Shown in pieces: positions 17,639 through 25,589 of a stretch of 64,000 bases of DNA. The notes under the pieces are model-generated. The model saw nothing but the letters and a program-made list of their open reading frames with translations, did no database searches and had not been told where the DNA came from. The translations under genes were made by a program, and so were the position numbers. Origin of the DNA: Phytoactinopolyspora mesophila. GTDB taxonomy: Bacteria; Actinomycetota; Actinomycetes; Jiangellales; Jiangellaceae. The number at the start of each line of letters is the position of its first letter. Position 1 is the first letter of the stretch. Location: contig NZ_WLZY01000011.1 in the NCBI RefSeq assembly GCF_010122465.1, positions 124,001 to 188,000 of the forward strand, in the 5' to 3' direction.

Positions 17639-18460
17639 TCAGGTCATGTCCCAGAGCAGGCGGTAGTAGGCGATGCGCTCCGGGTCCGGGTCGATGCCGT
17701 AGGCCTCGTATACGACGGTGTCGTAGCCCGGGCCGTAGTTCCACTCCGTGCTCCACGCCGCGATGGCGAGATCTGCCCACCGGTCGGCGACGCCGAGTGC
17801 GCCGAGATCGACGTGGGCGGCGAAGGCGCCGTCGTCGTGGAGCAACGTGTTCGGTGCGCAGGCGTCGCCGTGGCAGACAACGAGGCGGTCGATGGGTGGT
17901 GGTTGGTCGATCCGGGTCTCGGCGTCGGTGATGCCGCCCGGGTGGCGATGCGGCTGAAGCCGGTCGGACAGTCGTGCACCGGGGTGCAGGCGTTGCCTGG
18001 CGGCATCGAGACGATGCTGGACGCTCCAGTCGAACGGGCAGCGGTGCACGGGCAGCGTGTCGTGAAGTAGGCGTAGACCCTGGCCGATAGCGGTCGCGGC
18101 GGTCTTGGGGTCGGCGACCCATCGGGGGTCGACGGCCGAGCGGCCCGGGACGCCGGTGGTGACCAGCCAGGAGCCGTCGGTGTCCGCGCCCTGTTCGATG
18201 ATGTGTGGGACGCGGACCCACTGCTGGGCCCAGGCCAAGCGCTCGGCTTCGGCGGCGAGGTCGATCTCCGGGGTGCCCGCGGCGATCCATTTGATGTAGC
18301 GGATGCCGCCCCGGCCGTCGTCAAGACGGAACGTCAGGCCGCCGAGCTCGTTCTGCCAGACCGGGGTGATGGCGTCGTCGGCGGCGAAGGATCTGACGAC
18401 GTCGGGGACGGTCACGGGCTCGGTTGGGCGCCCGGAGAACGGGAGGCGGCTCACGGGCAC
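17639..18460 (-). CDS. aminoglycoside 3'-phosphotransferase-like kinase
   Basis: The 273-residue protein has the APH(3') size and motifs: the catalytic VVCHGDACAPNTLL (Brenner motif HGD-x4-N) and the metal-binding VDLGALGVADRWADLAIA. N-terminal residues include GLTFRLDDGRGG and RYIKW, the ATP-binding Lys. The family phosphorylates aminoglycosides or other hydroxylated small molecules. Whether this one gives resistance cannot be told from sequence. Its start is about 100 bases upstream of the operator region of the MNT/HEPN pair, on the other strand. Confidence 0.85.
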   Translation of the reverse strand: MPVSRLPFSGRPTEPVTVPDVVRSFAADDAITPVWQNELGGLTFRLDDGRGGIRYIKWIAAGTPEIDLAAEAERLAWAQQWVRVPHIIEQGADTDGSWLVTTGVPGRSAVDPRWVADPKTAATAIGQGLRLLHDTLPVHRCPFDWSVQHRLDAARQRLHPGARLSDRLQPHRHPGGITDAETRIDQPPPIDRLVVCHGDACAPNTLLHDDGAFAAHVDLGALGVADRWADLAIAAWSTEWNYGPGYDTVVYEAYGIDPDPERIAYYRLLWDMT

Positions 18461-18503
18461 TGATTTTCCCAGACCCCGCCGTCACTTCGCGAATGGTTTA
18501 ATT

Positions 18504-18562
18504 GGAACTTAAAAGGTGCCACATGGAACTTATTGTGTTACGTTCGGACCTTATTAGGTTCC
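18504..18562. promoter_or_regulatory. operator pair upstream of MNT/HEPN operon
   Basis: Two 17-bp dyads, GGAACTTAAAAGGTGCC (18504-18520) and GGACCTTATTAGGTTCC (18546-18562), share the form GGAMCTTAWWAGGTKCC. A half-site GGAACTTATT lies at 18525-18534. The second dyad ends 12 bases before the antitoxin ATG, so binding would block the promoter. This is typical of autoregulated toxin-antitoxin operons; the antitoxin itself carries a helix-turn-helix. Confidence 0.6.
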
Positions 18563-18574
18563 TGAGGAGTGAAT

Positions 18575-19195
18575 ATGGATGTGTCCCGCCCGGAACTGCT
18601 GGCCCTGCAGCCCGGGACGGCCGGCGTGCTGCGGGTACTCAGCGGAGCGGACGCCGCGTTCACGATGCGTAGCATCGCCCGACTCGCGGGTGTGTCGCAC
18701 ACGCACGTCGGGAGGATCATCGGCTCGCTCGTTGAACAAGGTGTTGTGTACGACGAGGTTCAAGGTGCCTCGCGATTGTGCAGGCTCAACTGGAGTCACC
18801 TCGCAACCGGCCCGCTGGTCGAGTTGATTCGCCTCCATAGCCGAATGATCGACCTCCTGAGGGCCGAGCTGACGAGTTGGGAGCTACGGCCCGAGCATGC
18901 TTCGCTGTTCGGCTCGGCCGCCAGGGGGGACGGTGACACGTCGAGCGATCTGGACATCTTGCTCGTTCGCACTGATGGCGTGGAAGGAGATCATCCAACC
19001 TGGCGTACTCAGTTGTACGAGGCAGCTGAACGTATCCGCACCGCAACTGGAAACCATGTTGCATGGTTCGACATCTCCCGCCCGGAGCTTCAACTAGCGG
19101 TCGATCAAGGTGAGGCGGTAATCGAAGAGTGGCGTCGCGACGCCGTCCCCTTGGCGGGTGTGGAACTCGATGAAGTCCTTGGGAGTCTGGAATGA
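18575..19195 (+). CDS. MNT-type nucleotidyltransferase antitoxin with N-terminal helix-turn-helix
   Basis: The ATG at 18575 sits well spaced from GAGGA (a GTG at 18569 is too close). The 206-residue protein has a winged helix at residues ~30-55 (MRSIARLAGVSHTHVGRIIG) and then a minimal nucleotidyltransferase: G113-S114, then D125 and D127 in SSDLDILLV. In the MNT/HEPN family the nucleotidyltransferase adds AMP to the HEPN toxin's active-site residues to silence it. Its TGA overlaps the start of the HEPN gene by ATGA, so the two are coupled. The helix-turn-helix likely binds the upstream dyads. Confidence 0.82.
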   Translation: MDVSRPELLALQPGTAGVLRVLSGADAAFTMRSIARLAGVSHTHVGRIIGSLVEQGVVYDEVQGASRLCRLNWSHLATGPLVELIRLHSRMIDLLRAELTSWELRPEHASLFGSAARGDGDTSSDLDILLVRTDGVEGDHPTWRTQLYEAAERIRTATGNHVAWFDISRPELQLAVDQGEAVIEEWRRDAVPLAGVELDEVLGSLE

Positions 19196-19596
19196 CTCGG
19201 CAGTCGATCTGTGGCAAGTCGGAGGCGCAGAATCGCGTTCGGACGGCCCGGATGTACCTCGATGTCGCCAGTGTCGCTGGGACAGAAGAGAAGGTCGAGG
19301 CCCGAGGGGTGGCGGCAGGAAATGCAGTCCTGGCGGCGATTGCTGCGGCGGATTCGATCTGCTGTGCGCGGCTCGGCAAACGGCATCGCGGCCAAGATCA
19401 CTCGGGCGCGATTGGCCTGCTGAAGACTGTGCAGCCGGAGGGCGCGGCGCTGGCCAGGGACCTCCAGGTGGCTCTCAGTGTCAAAGACCCGGCTCACTAT
19501 GGCGAGACGTTTCTGGCCGAGAACAAGCTCAAGATCACCATGAGGGCTGCGAGTCGACTAGTACATGCAGCAGAGGTGATCGTTCCACGTGCGTAG
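19192..19596 (+). CDS. HEPN-domain toxin partner
   Basis: The 134-residue, all-helical protein follows the antitoxin with a 4-base overlap. It carries R-x5-H as RHRGQDH near residue 64-70, the HEPN RNase motif (R-x4-6-H). HEPN toxins of MNT pairs cut RNA and stop growth. The helices before the motif (AAGNAVLAAIAAADSICCAR) match the family. I infer the toxin role from the motif, size and operon order. Confidence 0.75.
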   Translation: MTRQSICGKSEAQNRVRTARMYLDVASVAGTEEKVEARGVAAGNAVLAAIAAADSICCARLGKRHRGQDHSGAIGLLKTVQPEGAALARDLQVALSVKDPAHYGETFLAENKLKITMRAASRLVHAAEVIVPRA

Positions 19597-19743
19597 GAAG
19601 GTTTAGTGAGGTGTTGACCGGTCGCTTGGGATGCTTCGCAGGGACCGGTTCAGGGACCCTCGACCGACGATGCGGGAGGGACCGAGCAGGGCCTCTCTTG
19701 CGGCGTTGGTACGCGCCGATGCTGAACGGGTGCTCGAATACCT

Positions 19744-20112
19744 CTAGCTGGGGCCCAGGGTAAGGGCGTCGCGGATGGCCGCGAGACGTTGCGGCACGAC
19801 GCGGTAATGGATCCAGGTGCCGCGGCGCTCGCCGGTGATCAAGCCGGCCTCTTTGAGCAGCTTCAGATGGTGGCTGGTGGTGGCGGCGGTCTTGCCGATT
19901 GCTTCGGCCATGTCGCACGCGCAGACTTCGTCGGCGTTGAGCAGCAACGACAGGATCTTCACCCGCGCGGGATCGGCCAGCGCCTTGAACATCCGCGCCA
20001 GTGAGACGGCGTCGTCGTCGCCGACGGTGGACGCGGGCACGCAGCAGGTGTCGATCACGGGCAGCTCGTGGGTGTCCGGCGACGCTTCGGGGGCGATCGT
20101 TGCGGTGCTCAT
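19744..20112 (-). CDS. arsR: ArsR/SmtB metalloregulator (arsenical-type cysteine site)
   Basis: From the ATG at 20112 (with AGGAG five bases upstream) the protein has 122 residues. The winged helix includes MFKALADPARVKILSLLL and the DNA-reading helix KTAATTSHHLKLLKEAGLIT. Cysteines are C23-C24 in IDTCCVPA and C64, C66 in DEVCACDM. A CC pair near the N-terminus plus a Cys in the alpha4 helix resembles the Corynebacterium ArsR As(III) site. It should repress its divergent neighbour until a thiophilic metal binds. No arsenic pump or reductase is next to it in this window. Confidence 0.85.
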   Translation of the reverse strand: MSTATIAPEASPDTHELPVIDTCCVPASTVGDDDAVSLARMFKALADPARVKILSLLLNADEVCACDMAEAIGKTAATTSHHLKLLKEAGLITGERRGTWIHYRVVPQRLAAIRDALTLGPS

Positions 20113-20252
20113 CGCTCCTATCATACCTGGCCAAGTGTCTGTTTCGAGGCCGGTCGAAATTTTACTTTGAAATTCTTCGAATCAATGATTAGATAGGCAT
20201 CGAAACAAGCGCCAGGGAAGCCCTGGTTGACCTAGCTCATGGAGGAGACGGC

Positions 20253-20444
20253 ATGCACCCGTTCACATCTGAGGTCTGGGCGGCGGAGCGCCGGCGAGAG
20301 CTGACTGCCGAAGCGGCAGAGCACCGGCTGGCGGCGTCTGGCACCCGCCGCACTGGTGTCTTGGCACGCGCGGCTGAACGGCTGCGCAGCGCCTGGGCCG
20401 CGCCCACGCCGAGCCGCGACACGATCTGCTGCTCGCCGGCCTGA
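20253..20444 (+). CDS. small hypothetical protein with C-terminal Cys-Cys motif
   Basis: The 63-residue protein begins MHPFTSEVWAAERRRELTAE after an ATGGAGGAGACGGC leader with a good SD site (GGAGGAG). It is basic and helical (RRRELTAEAAEHRLAASGTR) and ends DTICCSPA. The last motif resembles IDTCCVPA of the divergent ArsR (Cys-Cys, then Pro-Ala). It could bind the same metal. It lies ~140 bases from the ArsR start and is probably under its control. I do not recognise a family with a known function. Confidence 0.6.
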   Translation: MHPFTSEVWAAERRRELTAEAAEHRLAASGTRRTGVLARAAERLRSAWAAPTPSRDTICCSPA

Positions 20445-20499
20445 GCTGGTGCCGTCGTCTGGCCTTGCCGATAACGGCCGACGAGAGGAGGTGGCGACG

Positions 20500-20553
20500 A
20501 TGGACTGCTGCGACGAGCTGACCACGGAGTGCTGCGGCACCGGCTGCTGCTGA
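20500..20553 (+). CDS. 17-residue cysteine-rich peptide gene (candidate)
   Basis: After a strong SD (GAGAGGAGG) an ATG at 20500 opens MDCCDELTTECCGTGCC and stops: 17 residues with six cysteines in three CC pairs. The pattern (CC, CC, CC) would suit soft-metal binding, like a tiny metallothionein. It follows the 63-residue gene by 55 bases on the same strand and is likely co-transcribed under ArsR control. The very short length means it needs expression evidence; the SD and the biased composition are the support. Confidence 0.5.
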   Translation: MDCCDELTTECCGTGCC

Positions 20554-20654
20554 GTGTTGCGCCCGGGTGGTGGTGCTGACGGCTCCACCACCCGACAGCC
20601 ACTATTGGCGCCCGGTCTCGGACACCATCGAGACAAGCCCCGCGGCCGGTTGGC

Positions 20655-20909
20655 GTGGTTGAGATCGACGTCGAGGTCACCGAGGTGGCGGTGAGTGTGA
20701 TGGTGACCGACCACGGGCCAGGCATTCCCGAGGACGAGAGGGAGCGCGTCTTCCAGCGCTTCTGGCGTGGCGCCGACGACGGCGAAGGTGCTGGTCTGGG
20801 GTTGCCGATCGCCCACCAGATCGGCGTCGCACACGGCGGCGGCATCACCGTGGTCTCGCCCGGCCCGACCGGGGACGGCAGCGTGTTCCGCCTTACCCTG
20901 CCGCGGTGA
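20655..20909 (+). pseudogene. histidine kinase ATPase-domain remnant
   Basis: An open frame of 84 codons encodes only the end of a sensor kinase HATPase domain: VTDHGPGIPEDERERVFQRF (G1/N box), then GLGLPIAHQIGVAHGG (G2 box) and a beta strand ending RLTLPR. The dimerisation and sensor parts are absent upstream, where the sequence belongs to the Cys-rich peptide and spacer. It is a remnant of a kinase gene, plausibly from a metal-responsive two-component system. Confidence 0.7.
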
Positions 20910-21094
20910 GGGGCGACGGGGGAAGTTACGTGGCTGGCTCCCGCTGCGACAGTCAAGCACGCGAGCGTTAGCACGCCAACAATGGTTGGGCTTCCCGAAC
21001 AATTGTGGTCATTCCGCGACGCGGCAGCGTGGGCCCCGGCGCGTTGTCTGCCTTCCCGCTGGACCGACGATCCCGGCGAGCGAGCAGGACGGAC

Positions 21095-21856
21095 TCACTG
21101 GTCAGTTGGTGGTTCCACAACGTGGCGCAGATATGCATGGGGGTTGTTGAGGTAGCGCCTCCAGTGGTCGACGACGTCGAGGTCTTCCCAGTCCACGCGG
21201 CGTATGCCGTGTTCGCCTACCTCGACGATGTCGGCCCCGGGCGTGGACGCGAGAAGTGGTGAGTGCGTGGCGAAGATGATCTGTGCACCGGACTCGGCGA
21301 GCTCGTGCATCAGCCCGATCAGCCGGAGGCATGACGTGAAGGATAACGGTGCTTCTGGTTCGTCCATGATGTAGAGCCCGGGGGAGCTGAACATCGAGTC
21401 GAACACGGTGAGGAAGCCTTCGCCGTGGCTGAGTATTGTCGTGTCCTCGTCCCAGTAGCCGGGCATTCCGCTGACGACCGACATCAGCCCGAACGCGGTC
21501 TCGGCGCGGAGGAAGAAGCCCTTCTGCTTGCTCCGCCTGGCGCGCTTCATGCGTGCGCCGGCGGCTGTCAGCTCGATTTCGAGTACGTCGCCCAGTGGTG
21601 TCTTCGGGCGGTTGTTGCCGTACTTGCGCCCTGCGCGCCCGCCGTGAGAGTCGAGTCCGAAGGCCTCGGCCAGGGCCTCGACGACGGTGGACTTCCCGGA
21701 GCCGTTCTCGCCGACCAGGACGGTGATCGGGCTGGTGAACTCCAGTCCACGCCCGATCAGCCCATCGACGCACGGAACGGTGAATGGCCATTCTTTCCGC
21801 TCGGCGTCGCTGATCTTCTCTTCCCTGACGAACGCGCGACGAACCAACACGCGCAC
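21095..21856 (-). CDS. ABC/SMC-type AAA ATPase (AAA_23/OLD-like)
   Basis: The 253-residue protein has Walker A GENGSGKSTV near residue 48, an ABC signature-like LSHGEGFLTVF, Walker B LYIMDEPEAPLS and the H-loop IIFATHSPLLAS. This is the compact ABC-type ATPase related to RecF/OLD proteins, without a nuclease domain. It starts at a GTG (21856). No partner gene is close on the same strand. Role is unknown; stand-alone members are often found in accessory regions. Confidence 0.85.
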   Translation of the reverse strand: MRVLVRRAFVREEKISDAERKEWPFTVPCVDGLIGRGLEFTSPITVLVGENGSGKSTVVEALAEAFGLDSHGGRAGRKYGNNRPKTPLGDVLEIELTAAGARMKRARRSKQKGFFLRAETAFGLMSVVSGMPGYWDEDTTILSHGEGFLTVFDSMFSSPGLYIMDEPEAPLSFTSCLRLIGLMHELAESGAQIIFATHSPLLASTPGADIVEVGEHGIRRVDWEDLDVVDHWRRYLNNPHAYLRHVVEPPTDQ

Positions 21857-21984
21857 ATCCTCTCAGCAACGCCACGCGACCTTGGCTACATGACAGTGAT
21901 CAGGGGAATCGCTGGACGGCGACGAGGCGTGACTTCGACAGGGCGGAGGCGCTGTTCTTTGCGCTCGAGTGGGGCCGCGGGAGC

Positions 21985-22323
21985 GGCGGCCGTCCGTGTC
22001 GTCCCGACCAACGGGGCGTCGTGGGATGACGTCGAGGCGATCTTCGATATGAAGGATTATGCGGGATTGTCCGCAAGGGCTACCGCGGCCTCGGCCTCAC
22101 CTACTTACGGGCGCGCGCGACGGTCGACTACGCCCGCGAGCGCGGCGCCAGGGCACTGGAGGCGTATCCGATGATCACCAAGCCCGGCAAAGAGATCACC
22201 TGGGGCGCACTACACGTCGGCGCTCGTCAGGTGTTCGAAGAGGCCGGATTCACGCAGGTCCACCATCCGACTCCGAGACGGGTGGTCATGCGCATCGACT
22301 TCGGTACTGAAGTCGTGGCGTAG
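21985..22323 (+). pseudogene. GNAT acetyltransferase pseudogene (frameshift and internal deletion)
   Basis: The 5' part in frame 2 encodes VRVVPTNGASWDDVEAIF, a typical start of a GNAT enzyme. The 3' part in frame 1 encodes RKGYRGLGLTYL, then ALEAYPMITKPGKEITWGAL and FEEAGFTQVHHPTPRRVVMR to the stop at 22321-22323. The middle ~70 residues, with the first acetyl-CoA strands, are missing and the frame changes between the two parts, so it is dead. Confidence 0.7.
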
Positions 22324-22330
22324 CGTCGCG

Positions 22331-22351
22331 GTGTCACCTTCAAGCTGACAC
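22331..22351. promoter_or_regulatory. 21-bp palindrome upstream of DinB gene
   Basis: GTGTCACCTTCAAGCTGACA(C) is symmetric at 9 of 10 pairs about position 22341 (arms GTGTCA/TGACAC and CTT/AAG). It lies 70 bases before the DinB-family start and just after the GNAT pseudogene. It looks like an operator; the form recalls MerR-type sites, but no regulator gene is adjacent. A transcription terminator for the pseudogene is less likely as no U tract follows. Confidence 0.45.
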
Positions 22352-22420
22352 TCCGTCGAATATCAACGCCAGGCCGCGGGTAAGTAAACGGTTGACGCCA
22401 CCTGGGGCGCCGACGACGCT

Positions 22421-23053
22421 ATGGCCATGATGACTCCGCCGCGTCTCGTTCCGCTGCTCGCACAGTACGATCACGCCTCGCAGCGACTCCTCGCCCGGCT
22501 ACGAGGGCCCACGATGAACAGCGGCGATGACGTCGATGTCGCGGTGCCTCCGTTCACGGACGGCGAGTACCTCTGGGATCCAGTTCCTGGCAGCTGGTCG
22601 GTGCGGCGGAAGGAAGACGGGCCGGGGCCGGGCGCCACGGTGCTTGTCGGTGCCGGCGAGTGGGGACGGGACGGAGGCCGGCCACATCCTTACCCGCCTC
22701 CCATCACGACGATCGCCTGGCGGATGCACCACCTGACTGAGATGCTGCTCGGGCGCGCCGACTGGACGGTCGGAGATCACTCGTTCACCGAGTCGGAGAT
22801 GATCGTCAGCGGGGATGCGGCGTCTGCGATCACTTCCTTGGAGGAGGCGATCGTTTCCTGGCGAGCTGCCCTTACGGCGGTGGATGACGACGCTCTGGAT
22901 GCCGTCGGGCATAGCACCTATCCGGATGGAGGCGACGCCGAGGAACCGTTCCTCGAGATCGTGTGGTGGGTCAACCAGGAGGTGCTCCACCACGGAGCGG
23001 AGATCGCCCTGCTACGCGATCTGTACCGCGCCTCCGCGGCTGTTGAGACCTGA
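22421..23053 (+). CDS. DinB-family protein
   Basis: The 210-residue protein is a DinB/YfiT-like four-helix metal enzyme: WRMHHLTEMLLGRADW carries the first His, and the C-terminal HHGAEIALLRDLY carries the last His pair. Between them are long helices and the WDPVPGSWSVR segment typical for DinB_2 proteins of actinobacteria. Such enzymes act as thiol transferases using mycothiol or bacillithiol, or have unknown roles. A 21-bp palindrome lies upstream. Confidence 0.85.
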   Translation: MAMMTPPRLVPLLAQYDHASQRLLARLRGPTMNSGDDVDVAVPPFTDGEYLWDPVPGSWSVRRKEDGPGPGATVLVGAGEWGRDGGRPHPYPPPITTIAWRMHHLTEMLLGRADWTVGDHSFTESEMIVSGDAASAITSLEEAIVSWRAALTAVDDDALDAVGHSTYPDGGDAEEPFLEIVWWVNQEVLHHGAEIALLRDLYRASAAVET

Positions 23054-23076
23054 TCCGGACTGCGGGGATGGTCCCG

Positions 23077-24441
23077 CTAGGCCATGATGTCGGCCGCCGT
23101 ACTGACCAAAGTGCCGGGTGGCGCGTCGATGACCTTCTCGCGCGCGCAGATGCTGAATTTTAGCTCCGACACGTTCGTTGTGAGTCTGCCTGCCTTGGCA
23201 GCAAGTTGTGCGGCGATCCGGTCGCCGCTCACCTCCTTGCCCCACTTCGCCTCGCCCACCAGTACTGGGCGGCGGGATCGGCCTGCTAACGCGACAGCGT
23301 CGATCTCGTCCTGGTGCCCGGCCTGCCACCATGGGCCGATCGCGACAGTTTCGGGGTGGATTTCGGCTGCATGCAAGCGGAGGTAGGTGCGGTAGGCATC
23401 TTCCCAGCAGTCACCCATGTGATCATCGATACTGCCCCGGATTGCCGCGAGGACGGTCTTGCCCAACCCACGGTTGATTTCGTCGCGGTACCGTCCGAGT
23501 ACACCCAGATAGAACTTGATCATGTTATCCGTGATGCGGTAGATGCGGCGTTTTGACCGCCCGGTCTCTGTCACCGGCTGTATACGCTCAACCAGCCGTA
23601 GTTCCTGAAGATCTCGTAGCGTCCGGCTCGGGTCCGTGCCTATTGCATCAGCGATCTCATGGTGTCGGGTTCGGCCTTCTGCGATAGCTCGGAGGACATC
23701 GGCCACCTGCTCGCCATGGCGGCTCTCGGTAGCAAGAACGAGGTCACCTTCGAGCACAAGCGGCGACGTCGGCTTTGTTGCGAGCTCGATGAGGTTGTCA
23801 TCGACCGATCGGTTCTGATCCCACCAGGACAAGTAAAGGGGCATTCCGCCAAGGAGCCCATAGACCAGCGCACGATTCGATGGATCGAGGTCGACGAGCA
23901 TCTCCGCCGCCTCGTGCGGTTGAAATGGGTGGACCTGCAGTGCGAGGTCGAACCGACCGTACAGTGGTGCGCGTTCCTCTTGGATCGACCGCATGGTGCG
24001 CACTGCCGATCCACACAGAAGGATGCGTAACTGTGTATGTCCGGCTGACAGATCGAGGAACGCGCGGAGTATCCCAGGAAGCTCAGGTGACTTCGTCATC
24101 ATCTCGGGGAACTCATCAAGCACCAGCAGCAACGGTTCGTCTCGCGCGGCCTGCGCGAGGTGCTCGAACGCCTCGTCCCAGCTCTGATACGGCCGACTGG
24201 ACAGGTCGCGGAAGCCTCCAGGAAGCGAGTCGGCAGCCTTGCGTGAGAGTTGTGCCAACTCGCCTGGCTCTGTTCGCCCGCTCCCAAGGTGAAAGATCGT
24301 GCGCCGATCGGCTGCAAACCGTTGGAGGAGTGCGGTCTTGCCTACGCGTCGTCGGCCCCACACCATCGCCGGCCGACCGTTGGGGCGCGCCCACCACCGT
24401 TCCAGCTCGGCAAGCTCTATGGTTCGGTTGACGAAGCCCAT
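23077..24441 (-). CDS. DUF234 family P-loop ATPase with C-terminal nuclease-like domain
   Basis: The 454-residue protein has Walker A GRRRVGKT (29-36), Walker B LLLVLDEF (104-111) and sensor CGSAVRTM. It belongs to the archaeal-type MNS/STAND ATPases common in accessory DNA. Residues ~250-310 are a winged helix (TRHHEIADAIGTDPSRTLRD). The C-terminal DUF234 part has a PD-(D/E)xK-like pattern: D381 in DEIDAVAL and E397-x-K399 in VGEAKW. Function is unknown. Its start is 11 bases from a large dyad in the upstream region. Confidence 0.85.
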   Translation of the reverse strand: MGFVNRTIELAELERWWARPNGRPAMVWGRRRVGKTALLQRFAADRRTIFHLGSGRTEPGELAQLSRKAADSLPGGFRDLSSRPYQSWDEAFEHLAQAARDEPLLLVLDEFPEMMTKSPELPGILRAFLDLSAGHTQLRILLCGSAVRTMRSIQEERAPLYGRFDLALQVHPFQPHEAAEMLVDLDPSNRALVYGLLGGMPLYLSWWDQNRSVDDNLIELATKPTSPLVLEGDLVLATESRHGEQVADVLRAIAEGRTRHHEIADAIGTDPSRTLRDLQELRLVERIQPVTETGRSKRRIYRITDNMIKFYLGVLGRYRDEINRGLGKTVLAAIRGSIDDHMGDCWEDAYRTYLRLHAAEIHPETVAIGPWWQAGHQDEIDAVALAGRSRRPVLVGEAKWGKEVSGDRIAAQLAAKAGRLTTNVSELKFSICAREKVIDAPPGTLVSTAADIMA

Positions 24442-24452
24442 GACAAGATCCT

Positions 24453-24532
24453 AACCAACAGCTATGTCACCGACAACCTTGAAACCGACAGATCTGTCAG
24501 TTTCACGATTGTCGGTTACGCATTCGTTGGTT
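24453..24532. promoter_or_regulatory. 80-bp imperfect palindrome upstream of the DUF234 ATPase gene
   Basis: The dyad is centred at 24492.5. The inner 48 bases (24469-24516) pair at 21 of 24 positions; inner arms include ACCGACAA, TGAAAC and GACAGA mirrored by TCTGTC, GTTTCA and TTGTCGGT. Outer arms AACCAAC (24453-24459) and GTTGGTT (24526-24532) are exactly symmetric about the same centre, with an unmatched 9-base spacer on each side. It lies 11 bases before the ATPase start and covers its promoter. A tandem operator or a nucleoprotein assembly site is likely. Confidence 0.6.
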
Positions 24533-24537
24533 TCTGC

Positions 24538-24780
24538 TCAGGCGACGATGGCAAAGCCTCTCCGTGAGCCGGAAGGCGGCGGCTCCGTCACCGCGAGCTC
24601 AGCCAACAGTGCACCGGCCTGGTCATAGATGCCGTAGTGATCGGCAGGCCCGACGCCTTATCCTCGGGGGACGCTGGCCAGCCACCAATAGATGACCTTC
24701 GGCTCTACGTTCTGTCCGACGTCGCTCCTACCCTCGTCAAGCACACGTTCGGTGCAAAGAAGTCCTGGGCTGACGAGGGG
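24538..24780 (-). other. possible degenerate reading frame
   Basis: On the minus strand a short open stretch reads PADHYGIYDQAGALLAEL and ends IVA at the stop at 24538-24540. Upstream, after an in-frame stop, the same frame reads VEPKVIYWWLASVPRG. No start codon is seen and no family is recognised, so this is at most a remnant. The rest of the interval 24533-24785 shows no clear gene. Confidence 0.25.
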
Positions 24781-24785
24781 GAATC

Positions 24786-25526
24786 ATGACAGAAGAAGGG
24801 GAGCACCGCAGCACCTTGCCGCCAGCGCCTCCGCCGCCACCACCGCCACACGTGGATGAGACCACGCCGGCGAGACGACGGTGGATTTGGCCAGTAGCCG
24901 CTGCCGTGGCTGCTGTGGCGGGTGTCGGCGCCGGCTATGGAATCGGTGTTTCCACGGAGCCGGACTACACCGGCACCGACGAATACGCTGCAGCACAGGC
25001 CGCCTTCGATGACCGCGAATCGGCGTTGGATGAGCGATCCGAGGAGATCGACAAGGCCGTATCAGAGCTCGAGGAGTTCCGGGACGAGGTCGAGGCGCTC
25101 AGGGACCGCGCGACCGAACTCGACGAACGCGAAACGTCGCTCGACGAGCGTTCCGCGGAGCTAGATGACCGGGCTGACGACCTCGAGACCGAGGCCGGTG
25201 AACTCGAGGCGCGGGCGAGTGAACTCGACGACCGTGTGGCAGCTCTCGATGAGCGTGAGGAAGACATCACGGCGACGGAAGTCGAGATCCAGGACAACAC
25301 CATTCCCGGCAGCGGGCTCTTTCTCGTGGGCGAGGACATCGCGCCTGGTCAATACCGAGGAGGTGGCGGCGACATGTGCTACTGGGCGAGGTTGTCCGGC
25401 ACCGGCGGGGAGCTCGGGGACATCATCGCCAACGACCTCCCATCCGGGCCGACGGTGGTGACGATCGCCGCATCCGACGTCGCGTTCGAGACCAAGGGCT
25501 GCGGGGAGTGGACCCGCCTCGAATAG
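24786..25526 (+). CDS. membrane-anchored coiled-coil protein, exported side unknown domain
   Basis: The 246-residue protein starts with a Pro-rich segment (residues ~12-21), then a membrane segment at ~33-55 (IWPVAAAVAAVAGVGAGYGI). Residues ~75-170 are a coiled coil with repeats of DERxxxLDER (DDRESALDERSEEIDKAVSE and on). The C-terminal domain (SGLFLVGEDIAPGQYR, CYWARLSGTGGELGD, then GCGEWTRLE) is a type widespread in actinobacterial lipoproteins and secreted proteins, with two Cys that may bond. Likely a cell-surface protein. No clear operon partner. Confidence 0.75.
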   Translation: MTEEGEHRSTLPPAPPPPPPPHVDETTPARRRWIWPVAAAVAAVAGVGAGYGIGVSTEPDYTGTDEYAAAQAAFDDRESALDERSEEIDKAVSELEEFRDEVEALRDRATELDERETSLDERSAELDDRADDLETEAGELEARASELDDRVAALDEREEDITATEVEIQDNTIPGSGLFLVGEDIAPGQYRGGGGDMCYWARLSGTGGELGDIIANDLPSGPTVVTIAASDVAFETKGCGEWTRLE

Positions 25527-25589
25527 TCCGCGTTCCGACCGAGCAGGCGTCGCCGGCTGGAACAGACGTCGGACTCTCCGAACGTTCCC

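Noticed and set aside
19597-19743. Short plus-strand frame ending REPSRASL-like ... RVLEYL near 19,744
   Set aside because: Only ~25 codons with no ribosome site and no family likeness.
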